Origin: Pedobacter steynii | GTDB taxonomy: Bacteria; Bacteroidota; Bacteroidia; Sphingobacteriales; Sphingobacteriaceae | Length of the DNA: 64,000 bases | Direction of reading: 5' to 3' | Assembly (NCBI RefSeq): GCF_001721645.1 | Contig: NZ_CP017141.1 | Span: 3,100,001-3,164,000, forward strand | Part shown: one piece after another, positions 45,113 through 53,607 of the stretch | Numbering within the stretch: position 1 is the stretch's first letter | How the letters are laid out: the number at the start of each line of letters is the position of its first letter | Program-made: the position numbers and the translations under genes | The notes under the pieces: generated by a model | The model's database searches: none | What the model was told of the DNA's origin: nothing | The model's input: only the letters and a program-made list of their open reading frames with translations

Positions 45113-46570
45113 TTATTTTGATCTCGTTTTACTTTCCCAGGTATAGGTTCCGGCAGCACCTGCAGGAAGTGTTGTGGTCACTGTCATTCCGTTATATTTC
45201 AGGTGGAAGGTCTCGGCGTTTCCGCTGGTGTTTATGGCAATCAGTACAATTTTTCCTTCAGGAGTTTTGAACGCTACATTCTGAATGTGATCGTGCTGAT
45301 TAGAGGAAACGCGTACCGAACCAGGGGTAACGAATTTTGAAGCATGTCCTATGACATAATAGGCTACATTTCTGCTGACTTCTTTGTCGATGGTGATGGC
45401 ACCAAGACAGCTGGTACATCCTCCGTCTGGTGTAAATGGACGGTAAGCCGGATCAGCGGCTAAATTCCATTCCAATACTGTTTTGCTCCAGTTACGGGTT
45501 GCACCAATAATCAGCGTAGATACATGCCATTTTAAATCTTCCGGAAAGTTGCCAGGTCCACCTACCCATTGTTCTGTAAAGTAAAGATTCTTATCCGGAT
45601 GTGCTTCCTGAACCTTAGACAAGGCAGAAATATTGCCGCCATAAAGGTGAAAAGCTGAGCCGTCAATATATTTTTTTGCTGCCGGGTCATTCAGAATACT
45701 GATTGGATAATCAGGTCTGTCTGCATTATGGTCATAGATAATGATTTTGGTTTTGATCCCTGCGGATTCGAATGCCGGGCCCAGTGCGGTTTTGATAAAA
45801 CTGGCCTGATCCTCAGCCTTCATATACATGCTCGGATTGTTTCCCGGATGCAGGGGTTCATTTTGAATCGTTATGGCATCTATGACGATCCCCTGTGCCT
45901 TCATTGCCTCAATATATTTAACAAAGTATCTGGCATAAGCCCCGAAGTAGACTGGTTTCAGACTTCCGCCACGGTAAGCCTGATTGTCTTTCATCCAGGT
46001 AGGGGCGGTCCATGGAGAACCCATGATTTTAATCTTCGGATTAATCGCAATAATCTGTTTCAGAACAGGAACAAGATCTGTCATTTCTTTCTCTATAGAA
46101 AAGTTTTTCAATTCCGGATCTGTTTGTCCTGCGGGCATCTCATTATAAGTAAATGTCTCTGCACTAAGGTCGGAAGCACCGATACTTAACCTCAGATAGC
46201 TTACTCCGATACCATTGCCATCAGCAGAAAAAAGCTCTTTCAGCAATTCCGCCTTCCTGGATTCAGGTAATCCATTGATCAGACTTGCACTACCACCGGT
46301 TAGTGTATAGCCAAAACCGTCAATCGTTTGAAATGTTTGTGTATCGTCAACGACTACAGTTGTTCCGGTTTTCATGGCGGTAGAGAAAAACATCGGAGTA
46401 TTTTGTCGTTGCAATAAAGCGGTTTTATCCCCGTTCGTTAACCAGAAAGCTACCTGTGTCGGGACTGGATTTTCGGATTTGCTATTGCCAGGTCCACTTT
46501 CCGCACCTTTTTTAGTGGCACATGAACTGAGGGCGAGGGCAATAAGTATGCTTATATTAAATAATTTCAT
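45113..46570 (-). CDS. Glycoside hydrolase family 30 (beta-1,6-glucanase/glucosylceramidase-like) lipoprotein
   Basis: A 485-aa exported enzyme with lipobox IALALSSC. The (beta/alpha)8 barrel covers about residues 60-400, with acid/base Glu in AITIQNEPLHPGNNPS and nucleophile Glu in LYFTEQWVGGPGNF. A C-terminal beta-sandwich follows. In Bacteroidota PULs, GH30 enzymes of this type are commonly endo-beta-1,6-glucanases. It lies 22 nt downstream of a GH3 beta-glucosidase and is the last gene of the locus, so it probably cuts the polymer at the surface. Confidence 0.9.
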   Translation of the reverse strand: MKLFNISILIALALSSCATKKGAESGPGNSKSENPVPTQVAFWLTNGDKTALLQRQNTPMFFSTAMKTGTTVVVDDTQTFQTIDGFGYTLTGGSASLINGLPESRKAELLKELFSADGNGIGVSYLRLSIGASDLSAETFTYNEMPAGQTDPELKNFSIEKEMTDLVPVLKQIIAINPKIKIMGSPWTAPTWMKDNQAYRGGSLKPVYFGAYARYFVKYIEAMKAQGIVIDAITIQNEPLHPGNNPSMYMKAEDQASFIKTALGPAFESAGIKTKIIIYDHNADRPDYPISILNDPAAKKYIDGSAFHLYGGNISALSKVQEAHPDKNLYFTEQWVGGPGNFPEDLKWHVSTLIIGATRNWSKTVLEWNLAADPAYRPFTPDGGCTSCLGAITIDKEVSRNVAYYVIGHASKFVTPGSVRVSSNQHDHIQNVAFKTPEGKIVLIAINTSGNAETFHLKYNGMTVTTTLPAGAAGTYTWESKTRSK

Positions 46571-46592
46571 AAGGGATTTTTATGGTGTCGAA

Positions 46593-48893
46593 TTAAGGAA
46601 CGTAATTAAAATTAATTTTCTGATCTGCAATCTGGACTGTAAATTCTCCTGCTTCAGTAACCTGTTTGTTCTCTGTGTTGATAAAACCGATATCCTCGGG
46701 GTTGATTTTAAAGGTTACAGTTTTTGTTTCACCGGCTTTTAAGTCAACCTTTTCAAAGCCACGCAGGCGTTTTACATCTGGCGTAATTAGGGTGGCATAC
46801 AGGTCAGAAGTAAAGAGCAATACGCTTTCTTTTCCGTTTACTTTACCCGTATTGCTCACATTTACGGTGATGGTCAGGCTTTCTCCCTTCTTTAAGGTCG
46901 TGCTGCTTAATTTCAACTGGTCATATTTGAAAGTAGTATAGCTCAAGCCATGTCCAAAAACATATTGAGGGTTATAGTCTGAATCATAGTTGTAAACCCC
47001 TTCAGTGGTACCTTTTGATTCTGAAGGTTTATGGTAATACGTGAATAAGGCATTAGGAAACTGTGGATAAGTATATGGGAGCTTCCCTGAAGGGTTTATC
47101 GTTCCATACAGCACATCAGCAAGGGCATCTCCGCCAAAGTTACCCGGCAAATAGGTCTGTACTATTGCAGCCATTTTCTGCTCAAATTTGCTGATCACCC
47201 TTGGTCTTCCTTCGTTTAATACCAGGATTACCTTTTTACCTGTAGCAGCCAATTTTTGAGCCAGCTCTGTTTGCAGGTCAGATAGGTATAAATCATTCAT
47301 ATTTCCCGGCGACTCCGTATAAGAGTTTTCTCCAAGACATAATACGATTACGTCTGCATTTTTTGCTGCAGCAATGGTTTCTTCCATTTGATCAGCATAC
47401 TCATCATAATATTTGCCATCCATTTTATAGCTCACACCAGGTAAATAAGTGACATTTTCTTTTCCTGCTTTAGTTTGTAAAGCTTCCAGAATGGTATTAT
47501 ATTTCGCGGCAAACTCTTCTACTTTTTCTCCTTGCCAGGAATAAGTCCATGCCCCGTTCAGGGTTCTCATGGAATTGGCATTTGGTCCGGTAACCAGGAT
47601 TTTTGTGCCCTTGTTTAAGGGTAGGAGCTGGTCTGTGTTTTTTAACAAGGTGATCGACTCTGCTGCGGTTTGATAAGCGGCCTGTTCAAATTCTTTGCTT
47701 CCGAATTTCGGATAATCTTTAGGATGGGTTACAGGTTTATCGAAAAGGTTCAGTTCATACTTTACCCAAAGAATTCTCCTTACGGCATCATCAATTCTGG
47801 ATTCTTTTACTTTGCCCTCTTTTACCAGTGCGACCAGGTTATCACAGAAAGCTTCATAATTGTAAGCAATCATAGACATGTCTATTCCTGCATTGATTGC
47901 AATCATAATGGCTTCTTTATCGTCTTTTGCAATCCGGTCTCTCTTATACAGGTTTTCGATATCCCCCCAGTCAGTTACCACAAGTCCTTTGAAGTTCAGT
48001 TCTTCTTTTAAAAGGTCAGTAAGGATATGATAATTGGCATGTACAGGTATGCCGTTAATGATTCCCGAGTTGATCATAATGGTTTTTGCACCGGCATCAA
48101 TTGCTGCCTTAAAGGGAGGGAGGTGATATTCTCTCAATGCCTGATCTGAAATAAATGCCGGGGTTCTGTCTTTACCAGAAACAGATACCTGATAACCCAG
48201 AAAGTGCTTGATTGAAGAAGCTACCTTTTCCGGATGAGCGACTCTTCCGTCTTCGCCTTCATAGCCTTTAACTGCAGCTACACCCAGTTCTTTAATCAGG
48301 TAAGGGTCTTCTCCAAAACTCTCCCACTGACGTGGAAAACGCGGATCGGCGCCAAGATCCAGCAGGGGCGCAAAGTTCCATGGAATAGAACTTGCACGGG
48401 TTTCATAAGCCGTAATTGAAGCTCCGTTTTTCACCAGTGAACGGTTAAAAGTGGCTGCTTGTCCGATTTGCTGAGGGAACATCGTCGCACCAACAGTATA
48501 AGTGGCGCCATGAATTTCATCCACGCCATAAATTACCGGAATTTTATTAGGAGTTTGTTTCATGGCCACATTCTGGATCTTGCTGATGATATTGTACCAG
48601 ACCTGTGGTGTTCTTGCCCTGTTGTTAGAGGTATTCAATACTGAGCCTACATGGTATTTTACCAGGACTCTTTGTAATTCTTTTTCATCTAAACCAAAAG
48701 GCTCATCACTTTCAAAACGTCCTTTTCCTTTTCCAATTACATCGAGAGTAATCTGAGCCATTTGTCCGACTTTCTCTTCGATCGTCATCTTTTTCAACAG
48801 GCTTTCCACTTTTTCATGGTTATTGGTTTGGGCAAGGGCTGTACCTACGCAGCCGGAAAGGAGCAATAAAGAAAGGGTTTTCTTAAATTTCAT
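46593..48893 (-). CDS. bglX: Glycoside hydrolase family 3 beta-glucosidase
   Basis: A 766-aa exported exo-glucosidase. A signal peptide ends at ALAQ. The N-terminal GH3 barrel holds the nucleophile Asp in LVVTDWGDIENL and the KHFLGY motif. The alpha/beta sandwich domain (about 400-600) includes VLCLGENSYTESPG with the acid/base region, and a fibronectin-III-like domain ends the protein. It should release glucose from oligosaccharides made by the GH30 enzyme next to it. Confidence 0.94.
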   Translation of the reverse strand: MKFKKTLSLLLLSGCVGTALAQTNNHEKVESLLKKMTIEEKVGQMAQITLDVIGKGKGRFESDEPFGLDEKELQRVLVKYHVGSVLNTSNNRARTPQVWYNIISKIQNVAMKQTPNKIPVIYGVDEIHGATYTVGATMFPQQIGQAATFNRSLVKNGASITAYETRASSIPWNFAPLLDLGADPRFPRQWESFGEDPYLIKELGVAAVKGYEGEDGRVAHPEKVASSIKHFLGYQVSVSGKDRTPAFISDQALREYHLPPFKAAIDAGAKTIMINSGIINGIPVHANYHILTDLLKEELNFKGLVVTDWGDIENLYKRDRIAKDDKEAIMIAINAGIDMSMIAYNYEAFCDNLVALVKEGKVKESRIDDAVRRILWVKYELNLFDKPVTHPKDYPKFGSKEFEQAAYQTAAESITLLKNTDQLLPLNKGTKILVTGPNANSMRTLNGAWTYSWQGEKVEEFAAKYNTILEALQTKAGKENVTYLPGVSYKMDGKYYDEYADQMEETIAAAKNADVIVLCLGENSYTESPGNMNDLYLSDLQTELAQKLAATGKKVILVLNEGRPRVISKFEQKMAAIVQTYLPGNFGGDALADVLYGTINPSGKLPYTYPQFPNALFTYYHKPSESKGTTEGVYNYDSDYNPQYVFGHGLSYTTFKYDQLKLSSTTLKKGESLTITVNVSNTGKVNGKESVLLFTSDLYATLITPDVKRLRGFEKVDLKAGETKTVTFKINPEDIGFINTENKQVTEAGEFTVQIADQKINFNYVP

Positions 48894-48944
48894 GTTGTGT
48901 GCTTAAAAATGGGAGTGCAGTATTGATGCACTCCCGCGGAATGT

Positions 48945-50372
48945 TTATTTATTGATATTCGGATTTCTATCAATCTCTTTCTGAGGGATTGGCAGTTGAA
49001 GATTCGCAGTTGTAATGTTATAGTTGAGTGAAGTTCCTGCACCGTTTTTCTGTGCATTCATCACTTCTACTGCCCTGTTTGTACGGATCAGGTCAAACCA
49101 CCTGTGGCCTTCAAATGCCAGTTCCAGGCGGCGCTCTTTTTCTATGGCCAAACGCATGGCTGCCTGGCTTGCTGCCGGGCTGCCTGGAAGGTTTACCCGT
49201 TTTCTGATCTGATCTACCAATGTTTTAGACTGAGACCATCCTGCGGCACTGATCTCATTTAATGCCTCAGCTTTCAGAAGAATGATGTCTGCTAAACGGA
49301 TGATATAGGTATCCGTTTTATCGTCCAGTCTGAACTTGTTGATGAAAGGGAAATTGTTTTTTGACCAGTAAGCATCTGCCCATCCTTCGTTTGAAGCATC
49401 TTTAAATACGACACTGGAATTTTTACGGATCAGGTCGCCCTCGTCTTCAAATGCCTTCACGAGGTCGTTCGTTGGCGTACAGAATCTTTTCCATCCGGAG
49501 CCAATTAACAAACCAGGCATCCAGTTTCCGCGTCCCTGCGGTCCTCCCCATCCATCGTATTGCATTTCCCAGATGGCTTCGGAGTTATTTTTATTTGTAC
49601 CGGTAAACAAACCGTCATAGCTACCAAAAAGGCTGTAGCCTCCGGTGATGGTGGCATCGGCATACTGATTTACCTTGTTCCAGTCCGGATTTGGTTTTGT
49701 GGCGTATACTTTTGCCAGTAAAGCGTTGGCGACGCCTTTTGTAATGATTCCTTTATGAGGAACAGTAACCCTTGTATTGGCGAGTGCAAATTCAAGATCT
49801 TTAATAATCTGAGCATAGACCTCGTCTACACTTGCTGCGGGTGCCTGCATTTCTGCCAGATTGGTTGCTGCTTTCAGAATCAATGGTACACGACCCCATA
49901 GACGCACAAGATTAAAGTAATAATAGGCTCTTAACCCGGAAGCTTCTCCAAGAATCTGATTGCGTCTGTTATTTTTGTCCAGTTCAGGATCTTTGATGTT
50001 GGGTACATTTTCCAGCACTTCATTTGCATCCTTGATATTGCTGTAGAAACCTCTCCAGTCTCTTTCCACAATTTCATTGGTGGAAATCGTTTTGAAAAGG
50101 TCAAGATCTGCGATGTTGGCATTGTCTCCTCCGGCGTAAGCATTATCTGCGCTTACATCTCCGTTGATCATAAAATCCCAGATATGAGCATCGTTGTACA
50201 TGCTTCCGTAAGCACCTGCAAGTAGCTTTTCTGCTCCGGCAAGGTCCACAAAGGCGACATCTCCGGTTACCTGATTAAAAGGTTTTTTATCGAGGAAATC
50301 TTTTTTACAGGCAGACTGTACGCTGATGGTAATCGCAGCTGCTGTAAGGATAGAATATAATTTAATTTTCAT
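48945..50372 (-). CDS. RagB/SusD-family glycan-binding lipoprotein
   Basis: A 475-aa SusD-like lipoprotein. The lipobox is VQSAC (about residue 21), followed by KKDFLDKKPFNQVTGD. The core has EASGLRAYYYFNLVRLWGRVPL, and the C-terminal block is LAIEKERRLELAFEGHRWFDLIR. It is translated 13 nt after the SusC gene and forms the surface receptor pair with it. The GH30/GH3 genes that follow suggest a beta-glucan ligand. Confidence 0.95.
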   Translation of the reverse strand: MKIKLYSILTAAAITISVQSACKKDFLDKKPFNQVTGDVAFVDLAGAEKLLAGAYGSMYNDAHIWDFMINGDVSADNAYAGGDNANIADLDLFKTISTNEIVERDWRGFYSNIKDANEVLENVPNIKDPELDKNNRRNQILGEASGLRAYYYFNLVRLWGRVPLILKAATNLAEMQAPAASVDEVYAQIIKDLEFALANTRVTVPHKGIITKGVANALLAKVYATKPNPDWNKVNQYADATITGGYSLFGSYDGLFTGTNKNNSEAIWEMQYDGWGGPQGRGNWMPGLLIGSGWKRFCTPTNDLVKAFEDEGDLIRKNSSVVFKDASNEGWADAYWSKNNFPFINKFRLDDKTDTYIIRLADIILLKAEALNEISAAGWSQSKTLVDQIRKRVNLPGSPAASQAAMRLAIEKERRLELAFEGHRWFDLIRTNRAVEVMNAQKNGAGTSLNYNITTANLQLPIPQKEIDRNPNINK

Positions 50373-50385
50373 GACGTTCTAATAT

Positions 50386-53292
50386 TTAAAATCCAACATT
50401 TACACCAAACAGAAAGCTTCTGCTTTGCGGATAGGTTCCGTAATCTACCCCCATCTGAGGACCGTTTGAGGCATATTGGTTCACTTCAGGATCCAGGCCT
50501 TTATATTTGGTAAAGGTCAGGATGTTATAACCTGTTGCAAACAAAGTCAGCCTGCTCATTTTTAACCTGCCCAATGCTGCTGCTCCGAAATTGTAGGATA
50601 GTGTAGCTGTTTTCAGGCGCAGATAAGAAGCATTTTCTACAAATCTGCTGGATGTTAATGAATTGTTGACATCATCTTTTACTGCTTTGGGAACATTGGT
50701 GTTGGTATTGGTTGGTGTCCATCTGTTTAATACCCTGTCGGATTGGTTTCTGGCATCAATCATACCCTCCAGGTCGATACCTGAGGCATTAAATAGCTGA
50801 TTGCCTTGTACACCCTGGAAGAAAATGTTCAATCCGAAATTTCCGTAAGTCAGGTTGTTGGTGATGCCATAAGTAAAATCAGGTTGTGCCGAACCTATAA
50901 AGGTTCTGTCTTCCGCATCAATTTTACCGTTTCCGTTTAAGTCTGCATAGGTAGACATTCCTGTTGTTGGATCAACGCCGGTGAACTGATAGCCATAAAA
51001 ACTACCTAATGGTCTTCCTTCTACTACGCGTACTGCAGAAGTTCGTCTGGCAATAGAAGCGAAATCAAGAGAAGAGGTCGTTGCTCCAAGGCTGGTGACT
51101 TTATTTTTGTTGAATGAAATGTTTAAGTCTGTAGACCAGGTAAACTTCTTTCTGTCGAAATTCTTAGTGGATAAGGTAAACTCCAGCCCTTTATTTTCCA
51201 TGGAACCGATGTTGTAAGCCTGTTCATTAAAACCAGAGGAAAGCGGCAACTGTACGTTGATTAGCAAGTCATCTGTTTTCTTTAAATAAGCATCGGCGGT
51301 AAAAGTTACCCTGCTGTTGAATAGGGTTAAGTCAAGTCCAATATTGGTTTGAGTGGTGGTTTCCCATGACAGGTCTCTGTTTTCCGGGTTTTTTAAGGTA
51401 TAGGTGTTCTGGGCATTGATCTCATATAATTTCATATACGCATAATCTCCGATTCCCTCATCATTACCGACTTTACCCCAACTTCCTCTGATCTTCAGGT
51501 CATTAATGGTTTTGCTATCTTTCAGGAAGTTCTCTCCAGAGATTCTCCATCCTGCGGATGCGGAAGGGAAATATCCGAATTGATTGTCTTTACTGAAGCG
51601 GGAGGAACCATCTGCCCTGAAATTGGTACTGAACAGATATTTGCCATCGTAAGCGTAAGTAACTCTTGCAAGATAGGATTGCTTAGCCCATTGCGCTCTT
51701 TGAGGAATGGTTGGTGATACTGATGGTTTTTGTGGAATGGTACCTGTAATGTCAAAGAACCTGGTTTCCTGATAATCTTTGTATTTATAGTCAGATTCCT
51801 GAATGGTATAACCTGCCGTTGCACCGAATGAATTCTTACCAAAATCCTTTTTATAGTTCAGGATATTTTCATTTAACCAGACATTATCACGGGTATGGTT
51901 ATTTCTGTAAATTCCACGTTCCTGACGTCCGTAAGTAGTTTTAAATGCGTCAAGGCTGTAGTTGTAGAAATTCTTATTGAAATTGGTACTAATGGTAGAT
52001 TTAAAAGAAAGGTCTTTCGTAAAATTCAATTCTCCACTGAATGCACCGATAAAACGGAAATTACGGGTTTTGTTCTTTGCTCCGAATGCCAGGGCAATAG
52101 GGTTATCCCATCCACCTGCGTTGGGTAATGTGGTGTAAGTGCCGTCAGGGTTGTAAATACCAATTGTGGAGGGAGTATTTAATGCGGATAAAATCACGCC
52201 ACCGTTGGCAACACCATTATTGTCAGAAACATCTATTGAATTTCTGGAGGTCAATGCGGCATTTGCGGTAAATTTAAGCCATGAAGTTGCTCTTTGGGAT
52301 CCATTGAAATTAACGGTATACCTGTCCAGCTTAGCCGGGGCAACTACACCTTTATCTTGCTGATAACCTGTGGACAGGTAATATTGTCCGCCGTTACCGC
52401 CGCCTGAGATCGATACCTGATACTGATTTTGTGTTCCTGTACCGAAAGTTTCTTTTTGCCAGTCAGTATTGGCGTCTCCGCCAAATGTCGTATAACCCAG
52501 TTCTTTCATCAGGGTGATGTATTGCTCATTGTTCAATACGTCTTGTTTACGCCAGAAGTTGGAAAAACCCGTAAAAGCATTGAATTCTACCTTCACTTTT
52601 CCGGAAGTTCCTTTTTTAGTCGTGATCAAAACCACACCATTGGCTCCACTTGACCCATAAATGGCTGCTGCGGAAGCATCTTTCAGGATGGTTAAAGATT
52701 CGATATCATTCGGGTTCAGGAAATTTGCATTTCTGGAAGTCACCCCGTCAATCACATATAATGGACTGTTGGAAGCAGTGATGGAGGTATTCCCACGAAT
52801 GCTGATTGTAATATCAGCGCCAGGTTTTCCGGATTGTGAGCTTACCTGAACGCCCGCTGCTCTACCCTGAACAGCCTGTAAAGGGTTCGTGATTGGCTGA
52901 TTCTTCAGGTCTTTTGAGGTGATGCTGGTTACAGCTGTGGTGAGGTCCTTCTTGGTTTGTGTACCATAGCCCACTACGATTACCTCATTTAATTGGTTAT
53001 TGTCTTCACTGAGATTGATGTTTAGCACCGTCCGGTTGCCGATCACCTCTTCTACAGTCTGGTAACCTATAAAAGAGAAGGTAAGCGTGGCATTAGCGGG
53101 GACGCTCAGGGAATAACTTCCATTAGCGGTGGTCATCGCACCTTTGCCGGTTCCTTTTACTTTAACAGAAACACCAGGAAGTGGCAGACCCTGCTGGTCT
53201 CTTACCTCTCCCTTTACGTTGAGCTCCTGTGCCATACTGAAGGAAATTCCGCAGAACAGACAGAGGATGAAAAGAGTAAACTTTTTTCTCAT
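50386..53292 (-). CDS. SusC/RagA TonB-linked outer-membrane transporter
   Basis: A 968-aa TonB-dependent transporter. From ATG 53292 the signal peptide is FTLFILCLFCGISFSMAQ. A carboxypeptidase-regulatory-like domain (about 25-110) is followed by the TonB-box/plug region with NEVIVVGYGTQTKKDLTTAV and the LKDASAAAIYGSSGANGVV signature, and a barrel ending in FLFGVNVGF. Unlike the first SusC it has no STN domain, which agrees with the absence of sigma/FecR genes here. It forms an operon with SusD, GH3 and GH30. A frame extending to 53436 adds 48 unlikely residues. Confidence 0.95.
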   Translation of the reverse strand: MRKKFTLFILCLFCGISFSMAQELNVKGEVRDQQGLPLPGVSVKVKGTGKGAMTTANGSYSLSVPANATLTFSFIGYQTVEEVIGNRTVLNINLSEDNNQLNEVIVVGYGTQTKKDLTTAVTSITSKDLKNQPITNPLQAVQGRAAGVQVSSQSGKPGADITISIRGNTSITASNSPLYVIDGVTSRNANFLNPNDIESLTILKDASAAAIYGSSGANGVVLITTKKGTSGKVKVEFNAFTGFSNFWRKQDVLNNEQYITLMKELGYTTFGGDANTDWQKETFGTGTQNQYQVSISGGGNGGQYYLSTGYQQDKGVVAPAKLDRYTVNFNGSQRATSWLKFTANAALTSRNSIDVSDNNGVANGGVILSALNTPSTIGIYNPDGTYTTLPNAGGWDNPIALAFGAKNKTRNFRFIGAFSGELNFTKDLSFKSTISTNFNKNFYNYSLDAFKTTYGRQERGIYRNNHTRDNVWLNENILNYKKDFGKNSFGATAGYTIQESDYKYKDYQETRFFDITGTIPQKPSVSPTIPQRAQWAKQSYLARVTYAYDGKYLFSTNFRADGSSRFSKDNQFGYFPSASAGWRISGENFLKDSKTINDLKIRGSWGKVGNDEGIGDYAYMKLYEINAQNTYTLKNPENRDLSWETTTQTNIGLDLTLFNSRVTFTADAYLKKTDDLLINVQLPLSSGFNEQAYNIGSMENKGLEFTLSTKNFDRKKFTWSTDLNISFNKNKVTSLGATTSSLDFASIARRTSAVRVVEGRPLGSFYGYQFTGVDPTTGMSTYADLNGNGKIDAEDRTFIGSAQPDFTYGITNNLTYGNFGLNIFFQGVQGNQLFNASGIDLEGMIDARNQSDRVLNRWTPTNTNTNVPKAVKDDVNNSLTSSRFVENASYLRLKTATLSYNFGAAALGRLKMSRLTLFATGYNILTFTKYKGLDPEVNQYASNGPQMGVDYGTYPQSRSFLFGVNVGF

Positions 53293-53415
53293 AATTTTTG
53301 CTTTGTTTAATTGAATTTGATGTGATAAAGTTAAGGTTCCTTTAATGTTAATTCCTAGTGAATGGCTGAATTTATTTAGCGTAAATAACTGATAATTAGA
53401 TAGTTGTGTTGGTTT

Positions 53416-53523
53416 TGATACGCTCTGGTACCACAAGCTATTCCGGTCTTAACTGCTGATATACAGTGCTTAGGGGCATTGTTAAGTTCAAGGCATAATG
53501 ATGGTATGATACGCTTAAGTACC
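53416..53523. repeat. Pair of 17-bp direct repeats upstream of SusC
   Basis: TGATACGCTCTGGTACC (53416-53432) and TGATACGCTTAAGTACC (53507-53523) match at 14 of 17 positions, 91 bp apart. They lie in the 315-bp gap between the regulator gene and SusC, so they are candidate operators for that regulator. No clear promoter match was seen in the gap. Confidence 0.5.
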
Positions 53524-53607
53524 CTTGTCTTTAGCGTGTAAAAAAAATGTTAATTGAGATGAAGGCGGGACCGATAAGCAGCTTTTCAGCTTTAATAATG
53601 CTCTTTT

